NCBI GenBank assembly: GCA_016235865.1 | Contig: JACRIK010000001.1 | Span: 124,001 to 188,000, forward strand | Source of the DNA: Planctomycetota bacterium | GTDB lineage: Bacteria > Planctomycetota > MHYJ01 > JACQXL01 | Reading direction: 5' to 3' | Length of the DNA stretch: 64,000 nucleotides | Part shown: positions 34,073-43,260 of the stretch, one piece after another | How the letters are laid out: each line of letters opens with the position of its first letter | Numbering within the stretch: the first letter of the stretch is position 1 | The notes under the pieces: model-generated | What the model was told of the DNA's origin: nothing | Database searches by the model: none | What the model saw: the letters and a program-made list of their open reading frames with translations, nothing else | Made by a program: the position numbers and the translations under genes

Positions 34073-35109
34073 TCAGGCGTTTCAATAGTCAGGTTGCGGA
34101 ATCTGGCGATATAACCCTGGGCATAGATGCCGATGACCGGGGTGTTATAAGGGTCCATCTTGCCGGAGCGGGTGATTTTGCCGCCTTCTTCAACCTTAAA
34201 TTGCGCGTCCTTGACGATAAATCTCACTTTTGCCCAGGTGCCGAGCCGGTTAAAGGTGCATTGAGCCCTTTGATTGGTTACGACGCTGACCGCCCCGGAA
34301 GTCCTGCTCTCACCGTAGGCAAAACTGATTTCGTAATTATTGGCGGTAATCCTTTTTTCCAGGAACATTTCCACGGAGAATGCATAATTTTTAGGCGGCG
34401 GCTTTGTCCACTGGATCAGACTCGGCTCGCCGGATGACTTGGCATTAAAAACCAGGCAGGATTTGTCAACGGTCCAGAGCTTCAACCAGACACTGGGTAT
34501 AACCAGGCCTTTTAAGTCGCTGCCGTTAAATAAGGTATAAGCCTTTCCGGACGTCGTTCTTTTCTGGGCGCCGCTGTTAACCTTCTCCAGTCCATCTAAG
34601 GCGGCCTTATTATTCGGGTCAACCTTAAGTATTTGCTTGTAAATCATTGAGCCCAAAAACAGATACTTCCGGGCGATGCAATCATTGGCAATGCCTGAAA
34701 GCCCGGAGATGTATTTATCCTTGATTTTTCCCGCCTCGTTGCCGGCCTCGTCAATTTTGGCCAGATTGCGGCGGGCGGCCTGCAGAATTTCCTTTTCCGC
34801 GTTAGTAGGTTCGAGATTATCCTCCAGGCCTCTAATGCCCAGCCGGTAGTTCTTTATGGCTGACCTGGTATCGCCGGTTTTCTCGCAGCATTCGCCCAGT
34901 TTGCAGAGCGCCGGAGCAAAGTCTCGCCAGTAGGAAAGGGCTTTGTTGAATTTTTCAGCCGCCTCATCGTATTTACTTTGCTTGAGAAGCGCCAGGCCTG
35001 ACTGGTAATAGACATTGGCTAAATCGCTGTTATCATCAGCGAAGGCGCCGGCGGCGTGCGCAAAAAGCGCCAGCAGAATACCGAACACTAACATTTTATT
35101 ATTCGTCAT
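34069..35109 (-). CDS. TPR plus DUF1080-like secreted protein, fourth of the run
   Basis: Same architecture as its neighbours: signal peptide ending AAGAFA/DDNSDLANVYYQSG, about two TPRs, a linker and one sandwich domain (YTLFNGSDLKGLVIPSVWLKLW). The usual Gly-Lys in the NGKDL motif is Ser here and the following W is replaced, so this copy is the most diverged. The start overlaps the upstream stop by 11 bp, with ATGACGAATAA serving as start in one frame and stop in the other. Confidence 0.83.
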   Translation of the reverse strand: MTNNKMLVFGILLALFAHAAGAFADDNSDLANVYYQSGLALLKQSKYDEAAEKFNKALSYWRDFAPALCKLGECCEKTGDTRSAIKNYRLGIRGLEDNLEPTNAEKEILQAARRNLAKIDEAGNEAGKIKDKYISGLSGIANDCIARKYLFLGSMIYKQILKVDPNNKAALDGLEKVNSGAQKRTTSGKAYTLFNGSDLKGLVIPSVWLKLWTVDKSCLVFNAKSSGEPSLIQWTKPPPKNYAFSVEMFLEKRITANNYEISFAYGESRTSGAVSVVTNQRAQCTFNRLGTWAKVRFIVKDAQFKVEEGGKITRSGKMDPYNTPVIGIYAQGYIARFRNLTIETPE

Positions 35110-36736
35110 CTTTAGTGTCTTTTTTCAATTCCTCAATTTTGATGCTGGAAATAGACAGTATAATATTCTGGGCGAAAAAACCGATTGCCGGAGGCTTTAT
35201 GGTCCCGCTGAACTCGTTAAACGGTTCATCGTTTATCAATAATTTATAGGAATTGCCGTTTTTAATAACCTCTATTTTCGATGACGCCGGTATGACCTGC
35301 CCTGAGTAGAAGGTGATCCCGTCGCAGGAGCCGCCTGCCTTGCCGTAAAGAAATCCGATCGCGCTGAACTTGTCCTTTAGAGGCGCGCCGCCTATGGTAA
35401 ACGCCACGGTGAGTTTGTAATTTTTGGTCGGCGGGTCGTTCCAGAGCAAGCTCGCCTTGGTCTCCGGCTTCTTGGTATTGAGGACGATTTTACCGGCCTT
35501 GACAATCCAGCATTCGGTTTCAGAAGGGTCGTTGCTGGTCGACACCCAGTTAACCAGGCTTTTGCCGTTAAATATTTCTTTTATTGAACTTTTTTTCGCG
35601 GAGGGCGGGGTAGCGGGTTTTTTACCCTGAACGCCTTCTGATGGGTCCGGGGTTTTTGATTGGGCCGGCTTTTTTACTTCCTGAACAGTGATATTCTTGA
35701 TGGAAATCACCGCTCCGCTGACGGTTATGCCCACCAGTGGCGTCTGAATTTGAAGCAGTTCTAATCGATAGTTTTCCTCATTAAGCGGAGCGGTTTTCCC
35801 GTTTACTATCAGCTTTAGCCCTTCGGCGTATCTGATAAGCTTTATTTCGTTTTCACCGCTGACTAACCACGAAGACCTGATTGGGGTTGACGAATACTTT
35901 TCATTGCTAGTCCTGCCGTTAATGATAGTAACCAAAGCCCTCGGCTTGTCAACATAGTATTTCTGGATACTAAATTTTATAGTCAGGAGGTATTCATTGG
36001 GAATTCTATCCGTGCCCAGCAAGGCAATTCTCATGGTAGGGTCTTTGGGGTCGCCGATAATCCTGCCGCCTGCTACTCTCCATAATACATCCTCTATATA
36101 GTCACTCGTGCCTTGCCCCCAATTTTTTATATCCTTACCGTTGAAAAGCTCCTTAGGCGGCCCGGCATCAATCTGCTCCGGCAACAGCGAAGCTATAATC
36201 TTCTTGTCTATTTTTGCCGTTAATTCCTTGGCGGACTTGTTGGCTTCGTCCACTTCCAACACATTCTGAGCCAGACGGAAGGTAAGCCGCTGCTGTTTCT
36301 TGTTAAAGCAATCACTGGCCAACGCCAATAGGCCAGTAATATAATCATTTTTTATCTTTTTGAAGTCAGCGCCATTGGTATCAAGCTTATCTATACAGCG
36401 ATTTACCTGAGCCAACAACTCGTTTTCCTCCCGGGAAAGCGTTTTCTGCTGTTTGAGACATCTCAAGCATAAGCGGTAGTTATTGAGAGCGCTTCTGCTG
36501 TCCGCAAGTTTTTCGTGGCATTCGCCCAGTTTAAATAATGCCTGGGAAAAATCCCGCTTATATGACAGCGCTTTGTTAAACTTCTCGACCGCTTCATCGT
36601 GCTTATTCTGCTTAAAAAGCGCCAGCCCGGATTGATAATAGACATCGGCTAATTCATTGTTGTCTTCAACAAAGATAACGGCGGCGTAAGTGAGAATAAC
36701 CAGCAGGATACCGAATAATAATATCTTATTTTTCAT
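35099..36736 (-). CDS. TPR plus double DUF1080-like secreted protein, third of the run
   Basis: 545 aa from the ATG at 36736: signal peptide (KNKILLFGILLVILTYAAVIFV), ELADVYYQSGLALFKQNKHDEA TPRs, a helical stretch, then two sandwich domains, each opened by the same motif (ELFNGKDIKNWGQG and EIFNGKSLVNWVSTS) and separated by a Pro/Lys-rich linker (KKPAQSKTPDPSEG). The N-terminal 200 residues are almost identical to those of the neighbour at 36726, pointing to recent tandem duplication. Start overlaps the upstream stop by 11 bp; the longer open frame at the 5' side is inside the upstream gene. Confidence 0.86.
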   Translation of the reverse strand: MKNKILLFGILLVILTYAAVIFVEDNNELADVYYQSGLALFKQNKHDEAVEKFNKALSYKRDFSQALFKLGECHEKLADSRSALNNYRLCLRCLKQQKTLSREENELLAQVNRCIDKLDTNGADFKKIKNDYITGLLALASDCFNKKQQRLTFRLAQNVLEVDEANKSAKELTAKIDKKIIASLLPEQIDAGPPKELFNGKDIKNWGQGTSDYIEDVLWRVAGGRIIGDPKDPTMRIALLGTDRIPNEYLLTIKFSIQKYYVDKPRALVTIINGRTSNEKYSSTPIRSSWLVSGENEIKLIRYAEGLKLIVNGKTAPLNEENYRLELLQIQTPLVGITVSGAVISIKNITVQEVKKPAQSKTPDPSEGVQGKKPATPPSAKKSSIKEIFNGKSLVNWVSTSNDPSETECWIVKAGKIVLNTKKPETKASLLWNDPPTKNYKLTVAFTIGGAPLKDKFSAIGFLYGKAGGSCDGITFYSGQVIPASSKIEVIKNGNSYKLLINDEPFNEFSGTIKPPAIGFFAQNIILSISSIKIEELKKDTKDDE

Positions 36737-38345
36737 CGAGTTCCTCCAGCTTAATGCTCGAGATGGACATTCTGATATTCTGGGCCAAGATGCCGATGAC
36801 CGGCGGTTTTTTTTCCTGCTCAAATTCCCGGAAAGTGCTGCCGTCGCGGATAATTTTGTAGAGATTGTCCGTTCGGATAATCTCCAGTTTATGTGATTTG
36901 GGCATTTCGCCCAGATAAATACTGCTCACATCAAAGGCCAGGTCGTCCTGACCCGACTTGTTAAGCGAACCGTAAATAATCCCCATTCGACTGTCTTTAT
37001 CTTTTGCAACAGGCCCCTCTATGGAAACATCAATAGTCAGTTTATAATTCGCTGGTGGCTTGCCGTTCCAAAACAAAACGGTTCGCACCTTAGGGTATTT
37101 GGTATTAACGTTTATTTTACCCTGCCTGATGGTCCAGCAGTCGCGCACGGAAGAATCGCTATTACCTATCGTCCAGTTGGAAAAATCCTTCCCGTTAAAT
37201 AATTCCTTCGCCGGCTCTTTTTTGTCCGGGGAAGACAATTTTTTGCTCTGGATGCCTTCTGGCGTATCCGGAGTTGGTTTCTTGAATTCCTGGACGGTAA
37301 CTTTGCTGATAGAAATCTTAGCCCCTCTAACAATCATACCGATTTTTAATGCATCTATTGAACTGAATTCTATTTTCATTTCTTCCTTATTGGCTATTAT
37401 AGACTTGCCATTTAACAGTAATTCGTATTTATCTTTATATTTGATAAATTTCACCTCATTTTCCCCGGTAAGCGCCTGAGTTAAATTATAGGATCCACCC
37501 ACATACGTGTTTCTGATAGTATGGCCATAAATGGCGGCAATGAATGACTGGGATGGTTCAAGATAGTATTTTAGCACCTTAAATTTTATGGTAAGAGTAT
37601 ATTCATCAGGCGGCTCCGCATCAACCACCAACCAAATACCATTATTTGAATCGACAGGGTCAACTATAATCCTGCTATTTTCTACCTCACAAAAACTTGA
37701 GTCTACTCTTTTCTCAGATCCTTTTTTCCAATTTTTCAGGTCTTTACCATTAAATAATTCTCGTGGAGGTCCAACGTTTAGCCGGCCCGCTGACAGAGAA
37801 GTAATTATCTTTTTATCTATTTTGGCCAGTAATGCCTGGGCGGTTTTATTGGACTCGTCAATTTCCAGCACACTCTGCACCAGGCGTAAACTAAAACGCT
37901 GACATCTCTTATTGAAGCAATCGTTGGCGACCGTTAATAATCCTGAAATGTAATCGTTTTTCATTTTCCCGAATTCATTACTATTGATATCTAACTTATC
38001 GATGCAACGGCATACCTGGACGAGTAATTCGTTTTCCTCTTTGGAAAGGGTTTTTTGTTGTTTGAGATACTTCAGGGAGAGCCGGTAGTTATCAACCGCT
38101 TTCTTGGTTTCGCTTACCTTCTCGCAGCATTCGCCCAGCTTGAATAATGCCTGGGGAAAATCCTGCTTATATGACAGCGCTTTGTTGAACTTCTCGATCG
38201 CTTCATCGTGCTTATTCTGCTTAAAAAGCGCCAGCCCGGATTGATAATAAACGTCGGCTAATTCATTGTTGTCTTCCGCAAAGACAACGGCGGCGTAAGT
38301 GAGAATAGCCAGCAGGCTACCGAATAATAGTATCTTATTTTTCAT
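36726..38345 (-). CDS. TPR plus double DUF1080-like secreted protein, second of the run
   Basis: 539 aa with the same plan as the protein encoded at 35099: signal peptide (KNKILLFGSLLAILTYAAVVFA), TPRs (LADVYYQSGLALFKQNKHDEA, KKAVDNYRLSLKYLKQQ), linker, first sandwich (ELFNGKDLKNWKKGS), Pro/Lys linker and second sandwich (ELFNGKDFSNWTIGNS). The protein is expected in the periplasm or on the surface. The DUF1080-like folds suggest glycan binding or hydrolysis, with TPRs for assembly. Overlaps the upstream gene by 11 bp. Confidence 0.86.
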   Translation of the reverse strand: MKNKILLFGSLLAILTYAAVVFAEDNNELADVYYQSGLALFKQNKHDEAIEKFNKALSYKQDFPQALFKLGECCEKVSETKKAVDNYRLSLKYLKQQKTLSKEENELLVQVCRCIDKLDINSNEFGKMKNDYISGLLTVANDCFNKRCQRFSLRLVQSVLEIDESNKTAQALLAKIDKKIITSLSAGRLNVGPPRELFNGKDLKNWKKGSEKRVDSSFCEVENSRIIVDPVDSNNGIWLVVDAEPPDEYTLTIKFKVLKYYLEPSQSFIAAIYGHTIRNTYVGGSYNLTQALTGENEVKFIKYKDKYELLLNGKSIIANKEEMKIEFSSIDALKIGMIVRGAKISISKVTVQEFKKPTPDTPEGIQSKKLSSPDKKEPAKELFNGKDFSNWTIGNSDSSVRDCWTIRQGKINVNTKYPKVRTVLFWNGKPPANYKLTIDVSIEGPVAKDKDSRMGIIYGSLNKSGQDDLAFDVSSIYLGEMPKSHKLEIIRTDNLYKIIRDGSTFREFEQEKKPPVIGILAQNIRMSISSIKLEELDEK

Positions 38346-39429
38346 TATCTTGTTCTTTTTCCAGCTTTTCTCTGGCCTTCTCCAGGTTTTCCTGCGCCTC
38401 CTTGTTATCCTTTTCTATCTTGAGAACAAGCGAGAAAATATCTTCAGCCAAAATATAATCCTCCTCATCAAGGCATTTTTTGCCCAAATCCATCAGCTTG
38501 GCAACCGTTTCCCTGGCAAGATTGTTAATCTTGTCTTCGATGGGTTTAAATTTCTCGGTTTTCTTGACAACCTCTTCGCGGAGTTTTGCCAGCTCATCAG
38601 ATAGTGATACGCTACGGTCAGTTATTTCCAGGAATTTCCTGTAGTTTTCGTAACCAAGTTCCTCTTCCTTAAGCGCGGTATAGGCATCGCCTAATTTGGC
38701 GTATGCCTCGGCATAGTCCTCGTAATAAGAAATTGACTTAAGAAACAAATCCCTGGCGTTTTCATATTTCTTGTCCTTTAACGCCTCCACACCCAGGTTA
38801 TAAACCTCCTTGGCGGCTTCAATCTTCTCCGGGTCGGCGCTCCTGGGCTCAGATTCGGACTTATCGACCTCGGAACTATCAGGTTGCGACGGTTCAGGCG
38901 TTCGGGAGACGGATTTCTTATCCTCTTTAGGCGGCGGAAGCTCTTTATCCATAACCTTGAGCGACCGCGCCTGTTTCATGGTGCTGTTGATGTCCTTGAG
39001 CTGGTTGCCAATGGCCTTGCCGTCCTCGCCCGCAAAGACATCCACCACATCCATGCAGATATTCTGCGCTTTATTAAGCATTTCGAGCGACTTGTCAAGC
39101 GAGGCATTACGTTCCTTGGGGTCGTCAATCTTATTGGCGCCGTCGATGAGACTCTTGGCTTCGACCAGGGTGTCGGTCGTTTCCTTGAGAATCGCCGCGG
39201 CATCCTTGTAGATGGCTTTGATCCGGTCTTTCTTGACGGTCATCTCGCCGTCCGGCGTGGCAATTCTCAGCGTGTCACCTTCGTCGGTTATCTTACCGAT
39301 ATACTTGTTGCCGTCCTTGAGAATCACCACCTCGGATAAGGCGTAATTAATGATAACAAAAAGAAAAATAATTCCGAGAAGCGGGACAATAAGTCTGGCT
39401 TTCGCTAGCGCGGTCACGGTGGTGTTCAT
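38335..39429 (-). CDS. Anchored coiled-coil/TPR protein, head of the DUF1080-like run
   Basis: A strong AAGGAGG precedes the ATG at 39429; the longer frame lacks an RBS. An N-terminal hydrophobic helix (ARLIVPLLGIIFLFVIINYAL) is followed by a small beta domain typical of planctomycete proteins (SEVVILKDGNKYIGKITDEGDTLRI), helical and Ser/Glu/Asp-rich segments, TPRs (EVYNLGVEALKDKKYENARDLFLKSIS) and a Lys/Glu-rich coiled coil to the end. Its stop codon lies inside the start of the next gene. As first gene with the only good RBS, it probably sets the level of the whole operon. Confidence 0.85.
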   Translation of the reverse strand: MNTTVTALAKARLIVPLLGIIFLFVIINYALSEVVILKDGNKYIGKITDEGDTLRIATPDGEMTVKKDRIKAIYKDAAAILKETTDTLVEAKSLIDGANKIDDPKERNASLDKSLEMLNKAQNICMDVVDVFAGEDGKAIGNQLKDINSTMKQARSLKVMDKELPPPKEDKKSVSRTPEPSQPDSSEVDKSESEPRSADPEKIEAAKEVYNLGVEALKDKKYENARDLFLKSISYYEDYAEAYAKLGDAYTALKEEELGYENYRKFLEITDRSVSLSDELAKLREEVVKKTEKFKPIEDKINNLARETVAKLMDLGKKCLDEEDYILAEDIFSLVLKIEKDNKEAQENLEKAREKLEKEQDNEK

Positions 39430-39546
39430 ATATGCCTCCTTATGCAAGTTTTGTTTTGGAAGAACTCTATGATGCAAATCTTGATTCTTATAAGATTATT
39501 CTTAAGCAAAAGGTTTGAGGAAAGTCAAGTAATTTCCGCCACTGAT

Positions 39547-40617
39547 TTACAGATTAATCAAATGCTTGCATATCCTGGCTGTGGCGTCGGGCCGGCCTAT
39601 TTTACGCGACCTGGTTTTCATCTCTCTGAGCCGGGCCGAGTTTTCAGAAAGGAATCTGACCTTGGCCACGGCATCAGCCCGGTTGCGGGCATATAAGGCC
39701 GCGCCCTGATTGACCAAATAGTCCAGATTGAAGATTTCCTGGCCCGGAATAGGGCGGTAGATAATAATGGGCAGGCCCAGAGCCATGGCTTCTGAAACCG
39801 TGATGCCTCCGGCCTTGCCGATCAAAAGGTCGCTGGAAACCATCAGTTTATGGACCTGGTCGGTGAAACCATAGATGGTTAGATTCCGGGCGCGGTTTTT
39901 CTTCTTGAGTTCCGAGACCTTGCGGAAGAGGCGTTTATTATTGCCGCACACCATGATTAAGCGTATCGGAAGTTTGGCGAGTTGTTGGCAGAGTTTCCTG
40001 ATTTTGCCGATGCCGTATTCGCCGCTCATCAGCAGGACAGTAAAGGGATGTCTTTTGGCCGGCGCGCCGATGCCTGAGAATGCCTGGCGTATGGGAATGC
40101 CGGTGACCTTGATTCTGCCTGGTTTGATGCCTTTGGAGGCCAGGAATTTCTTAAGATTATCGGTCGGCACGAAATACAGATCTGTTTTCGGGCTAATCCA
40201 CTGGCTGTGGGCGCCGAAGTCGGTGATGATGGTGGCGGTTCGGAAGCCCAATTCCCGGCTCAGCATAGAGGAAACAATGCCGGCAGTGGGATAAACCGAC
40301 ACAACTATATCAGGCCTGGATTCTTTAAGGAACCTTCTGACCTTATCAAGCGGGGGAGTGAGAATTTTCTTACCCAGCGGTTTGGTAAAGAGTTTGTCGG
40401 TGACATTAAAGAACAATCCGTAGGCCGCAGGCAGACGCTTGGTGCTCTGTTTATAGAGCATGCGCATAATCTTATCGCCGGCCACAAAGCGTTCCATAAA
40501 GTCCACCACCTCTACGGTTGTCTTGGGATAATGCGAGTGGAAGTATTCTGACAGCGCTTTGGCCACACTGTTATGTCCACCGCCATAGGAGGCGGTAAAT
40601 ATGAGGATTTTGGGCAT
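39547..40617 (-). CDS. MGDG-synthase/MurG-type glycosyltransferase
   Basis: A GT28-type glycosyltransferase with the N-terminal signature of monogalactosyl-diacylglycerol synthases and UgtP (ILIFTASYGGGHNSVAKALSEYF, then VEVVDFME and a Tyr-rich YGLFFNVTDK). The C-terminal nucleotide-sugar site is DLLIGKAGGITVSEAMALGLPIIIY, with PGQE. It should glycosylate diacylglycerol or a related lipid at the inner face of the membrane. The 356-aa length is normal. A small gene precedes it (40626), 8 bp away, same strand. Confidence 0.9.
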   Translation of the reverse strand: MPKILIFTASYGGGHNSVAKALSEYFHSHYPKTTVEVVDFMERFVAGDKIMRMLYKQSTKRLPAAYGLFFNVTDKLFTKPLGKKILTPPLDKVRRFLKESRPDIVVSVYPTAGIVSSMLSRELGFRTATIITDFGAHSQWISPKTDLYFVPTDNLKKFLASKGIKPGRIKVTGIPIRQAFSGIGAPAKRHPFTVLLMSGEYGIGKIRKLCQQLAKLPIRLIMVCGNNKRLFRKVSELKKKNRARNLTIYGFTDQVHKLMVSSDLLIGKAGGITVSEAMALGLPIIIYRPIPGQEIFNLDYLVNQGAALYARNRADAVAKVRFLSENSARLREMKTRSRKIGRPDATARICKHLINL

Positions 40618-40625
40618 ACTATAAG

Positions 40626-40904
40626 TTAACCAGTTATCAGTTTAAGAACTCCATTGCCGGTAAGATTAACCTTAAAGACCTTAAGTTTACCGGCTACGTT
40701 GAGGATAATCCGGCTCTGGCCGGATTTCTTATTCTGCAGATTGGCGTTATATTTGATACGCGCATAAATAGCGTTAAATACGTGGTGGGACACCGGGGTG
40801 CCGTTTATCTTTGAACCGGACAGGATAATCTTGTTATGTTTAAGATAAAGATTCGCCACGGCCATTAACACGGCCTTGTCTATAAATTTATAGAGTCGGC
40901 TCAT
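40626..40904 (-). CDS. Small conserved-looking protein upstream of the glycosyltransferase
   Basis: Not recognised. It is 92 aa, with a helical start (YKFIDKAVLMAVANLYLKHNKIILSGSKING) and a basic beta-rich end (SGQSRIILNVAGKLKVFKVNLTGNGVLKLITG). CGGAGGC before the ATG is a good Shine-Dalgarno and base use is like its neighbours, so it is likely real. There is no signal peptide or clear transmembrane helix. Its 8-bp spacing to the lipid glycosyltransferase suggests a joint role, which is inference only. Confidence 0.7.
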   Translation of the reverse strand: MSRLYKFIDKAVLMAVANLYLKHNKIILSGSKINGTPVSHHVFNAIYARIKYNANLQNKKSGQSRIILNVAGKLKVFKVNLTGNGVLKLITG

Positions 40905-40965
40905 AAGTTATGCCTCCGTCTTTAGCATATGATGCCAGAATGCCTATATTTGTCAAGGTAATTTG

Positions 40966-40995
40966 TTGACTATAGTGCGATAATTATATTATACT
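40966..40995 (+). promoter_or_regulatory. Promoter left in front of the decayed epimerase
   Basis: TTGACT (40966-40971), 18 bp, TATACT (40990-40995), and an ATG at 41000. It has the leaderless geometry seen elsewhere and may now drive the aminotransferase gene at 41182. Confidence 0.65.
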
Positions 40996-40999
40996 AAAG

Positions 41000-41168
41000 A
41001 TGACTATTAAAGATGCCGTCTTAATCACCGGTGGTGCGGGATTTATCGGCTCGCGCCTCTGTGAATACTTTTATAAAGAAAGATATGTACGAGTAGTAAG
41101 AGCAGGATAAGGTTAAGAAACTAAAGAAGACGCTTGAATATTTTAAAGTCTTGGCGGGAAACAATTAG
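41000..41168 (+). pseudogene. Epimerase remnant with large internal deletion
   Basis: From the ATG at 41000 the frame reads TIKDAVLITGGAGFIGSRLC and EYFYKERY, the Rossmann start of an extended SDR epimerase, then diverges and stops at 41110. In the +1 frame, 41112-41168 reads VKKLKKTLEYFKVLAGNN and stop, which looks like the usual C-terminus of such an enzyme. So both ends of a gene of about 300 codons survive without the middle. Confidence 0.75.
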
Positions 41169-41181
41169 AGAGAGTTGAATT

Positions 41182-42498
41182 ATGGAATTTAATCCGATGA
41201 TAGAGGCGTCCAAATTCTGGACCCTGCGCGGTAATCCGGCAATATTATCGGGCCGTAAGTTAAAACGGGAAAACGCGGAATTTAGCCACAACGGGATTAA
41301 ACACGGAGTGGTATTCCTGAATATCGGCGATACCCACCTGGAAAAGGAGATTATTGTGCCGGCCCTGGTGCAAGAGGCAATTCATCGGGCGATAGAATCA
41401 CAGCGGATGTGCTATACTTTTTCAGAAGGGGACCCGAATTTAATAAAGAGAATCGCGGCTTATTACGGCGTACCGGAAACCGAGGTTTTTGTCGTCAACG
41501 GAGTGACGGAAGCGATATTATTTATTGGGCGGATGTTGTCCCAGACGGTGAACTCGCCGGCTGGATGTCAGCGTATGGCCCGACGGGCTGATTGGCCCAA
41601 TGTTATTTTAGTCCGGCCTGTTTATCCGCCCTGGAGCGGTATTATGTTGGAACAAGGATTGAAGGTCGAACTAACCGAGCGCTACACCTACGGTAAAATG
41701 AAAGGCCAACCGGATATAGATGGGATTAGCAGGAAAATAAACAAGGAAACCAGGGCCATTGCTTTAATCCCGGCTGATAATCCCACCGGTGTGGTGCTTA
41801 CCCAGCAAACCGTGGAAGGCATTGCGAAACTAATCGCCCGCCGGCAGGATAAAAAACACGACATCTTTTTGATTGTGGATAATATATACAGTGAATTCAT
41901 CAGTCCGGCTCATCGGATAGATTATGTTAAGGTTGCCGAGAAGTATAAGATACCGCTGCTTTTATTAGGCGGTATTGATAAAACGCTGGGGACCGGATTC
42001 CACGGCGGCTGGATGGTTGCGCATGTCCCAAAAGAGAATGAAAAACTACATCGCGAAACCCTGGAGGTCATAAGAATTTTATTTGCCAAGTACCTGGGGG
42101 CGAATACATTAACCCAACATGCAATGCTGCCTTATTTTAATGACTATGATAGGGTTTTGGTTGACATTAAAAGAAATATTGCTAAATTCCAACTCTGGTG
42201 CAATAAATTTATCAGGGGGTTAAAAGGAGCGGAAAGGAAGTTTCTCCGGTTTAAATACGGACATCCTGAGCTACCCTTGTATATATGGCTGGAGATAATC
42301 CCCAAGGGTGTCTGGGCAAATGCCACGGAGTTTGCCGACGACCTGGTGAAGACCACCGGAATTTTAGTGGCGCCGGGCGACCCATTTGGCGACAATAATT
42401 GTTTTCGCGTTTCCATGGTTAGGGATCCGATTAAGCCGCTGAATATACCGAGAGTCATCACTGAGTTTATGAATAAAAGAATAGGAGAAGAAAAGTAG
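41182..42498 (+). CDS. PLP-dependent aminotransferase (class I/II)
   Basis: A fold-type I aminotransferase. GDTHLEKEIIVPALV and CYTFSEGDPNLIKRIAAYYG match the N-terminal region of alanine/aspartate-type enzymes, VNGVTEAI the cofactor-binding turn, PADNPTGVVL the conserved Asn-Pro pair, VDNIYSEF the Asp-x-x-Tyr, and GGIDKTLGTGFHGGWMVAHV the PLP lysine region. The substrate is not evident; these motifs fit alanine or valine-pyruvate aminotransferase-like enzymes. A stretch QTVNSPAGCQRMARRADWPN looks like a small insertion. The start is the first ATG after the epimerase remnant; it may be transcribed from the promoter at 40966. Confidence 0.88.
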   Translation: MEFNPMIEASKFWTLRGNPAILSGRKLKRENAEFSHNGIKHGVVFLNIGDTHLEKEIIVPALVQEAIHRAIESQRMCYTFSEGDPNLIKRIAAYYGVPETEVFVVNGVTEAILFIGRMLSQTVNSPAGCQRMARRADWPNVILVRPVYPPWSGIMLEQGLKVELTERYTYGKMKGQPDIDGISRKINKETRAIALIPADNPTGVVLTQQTVEGIAKLIARRQDKKHDIFLIVDNIYSEFISPAHRIDYVKVAEKYKIPLLLLGGIDKTLGTGFHGGWMVAHVPKENEKLHRETLEVIRILFAKYLGANTLTQHAMLPYFNDYDRVLVDIKRNIAKFQLWCNKFIRGLKGAERKFLRFKYGHPELPLYIWLEIIPKGVWANATEFADDLVKTTGILVAPGDPFGDNNCFRVSMVRDPIKPLNIPRVITEFMNKRIGEEK

Positions 42499-42504
42499 CT
42501 CCTT

Positions 42505-42729
42505 ATGATTATGGTGCAGAAAAAAGAATTGTTTGGTGAAGTCGCGGTGCGGCTGGGGCTGGCCACAAAACTGCAGGTTAAATCCGCCCTGAAGAAACAG
42601 AAGGAGCTAAAGGAAAAACGGCTCCGGCACCGCCTGATCGGCCTGATTATGCTGGATATGGATATCCTTGACACTACCGGGCTGATTATGATTCTTAAGG
42701 AAATAAACGGCAGCGGCATCCTTAATTAG
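42505..42729 (+). CDS. Small single-domain MshEN-like protein
   Basis: 74 aa that match one T2SSE_N/MshEN-type domain: KELFGEVAVRLGLATKLQVKSALKKQ and a second half with HRLIGLIMLDMDILDTTGLIMILKE. MshEN domains at the N-terminus of secretion ATPases bind c-di-GMP through two such halves with RLG-type motifs; here the RLG...L-x-x-AL pattern is visible in the first half. As a stand-alone protein it could be a c-di-GMP receiver next to the GGDEF gene at 43261, an inference. It follows the aminotransferase by 6 bp. Confidence 0.72.
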   Translation: MIMVQKKELFGEVAVRLGLATKLQVKSALKKQKELKEKRLRHRLIGLIMLDMDILDTTGLIMILKEINGSGILN

Positions 42730-42779
42730 ACGCTGGCGTAAAGAGGGCATCAAGACGAAGATTAGTAAAAGGATTTCAT

Positions 42780-43253
42780 ATGAGAAAAAATAAGCCCACT
42801 AAAGGGCGAAACCTGAAACAACAGACACTGACGTTTCCCTGCCACCCGAAATATCTGGTTGCGATACGCAAGATTGTCAGCAAGATGTGGCGACAGAACG
42901 GATTGCCCCTGAGTGATATGAGGCTGGTAACCCTGGCAGTTGACGAGGCCATAAGCGCCATTACCCAGCATGCCGCGGCGATTAAGCAATCCGGCAATAT
43001 CAATATCAACCTCGACTTGAATGACGTGCGGTTTAAGGTGGTCATCCAGGACAATATTCATTACTTTGAGGTTGACCATTTGTCTGAAACGGAACGGCGA
43101 GCCGTGCTGTTAAAAGAAAAACACTACCAAATCGCCCTCTATCTGATAACCACGCTGATGGACGAGGTTAATTATGTTTACAAAAAAGGTTTTGAGAATG
43201 AATTGCACCTCATCAAGTTTATAAAACCGCCGATTGGGAAGCCCGGTAAATAA
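42780..43253 (+). CDS. RsbW-like anti-sigma factor/serine kinase
   Basis: A GHKL ATPase domain protein of 157 aa: TFPCHPKYLVAIRKIVSKMW, then TLAVDEAISAITQHA (the N-box variant of RsbW/SpoIIAB; Asn is replaced by Ser/Ala after DEA) and a C-terminal beta half. Such proteins bind sigma factors or STAS antagonists and phosphorylate the latter. The G1/G2 glycine boxes are poorly kept (VVIQDNIHYFEV), so ATP binding may be altered. AAAGGATTTC precedes the ATG. Partners could be the sigma28-type factor at 46897 or the STAS protein at 57832. Confidence 0.75.
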   Translation: MRKNKPTKGRNLKQQTLTFPCHPKYLVAIRKIVSKMWRQNGLPLSDMRLVTLAVDEAISAITQHAAAIKQSGNININLDLNDVRFKVVIQDNIHYFEVDHLSETERRAVLLKEKHYQIALYLITTLMDEVNYVYKKGFENELHLIKFIKPPIGKPGK

Positions 43254-43260
43254 CAAATAT

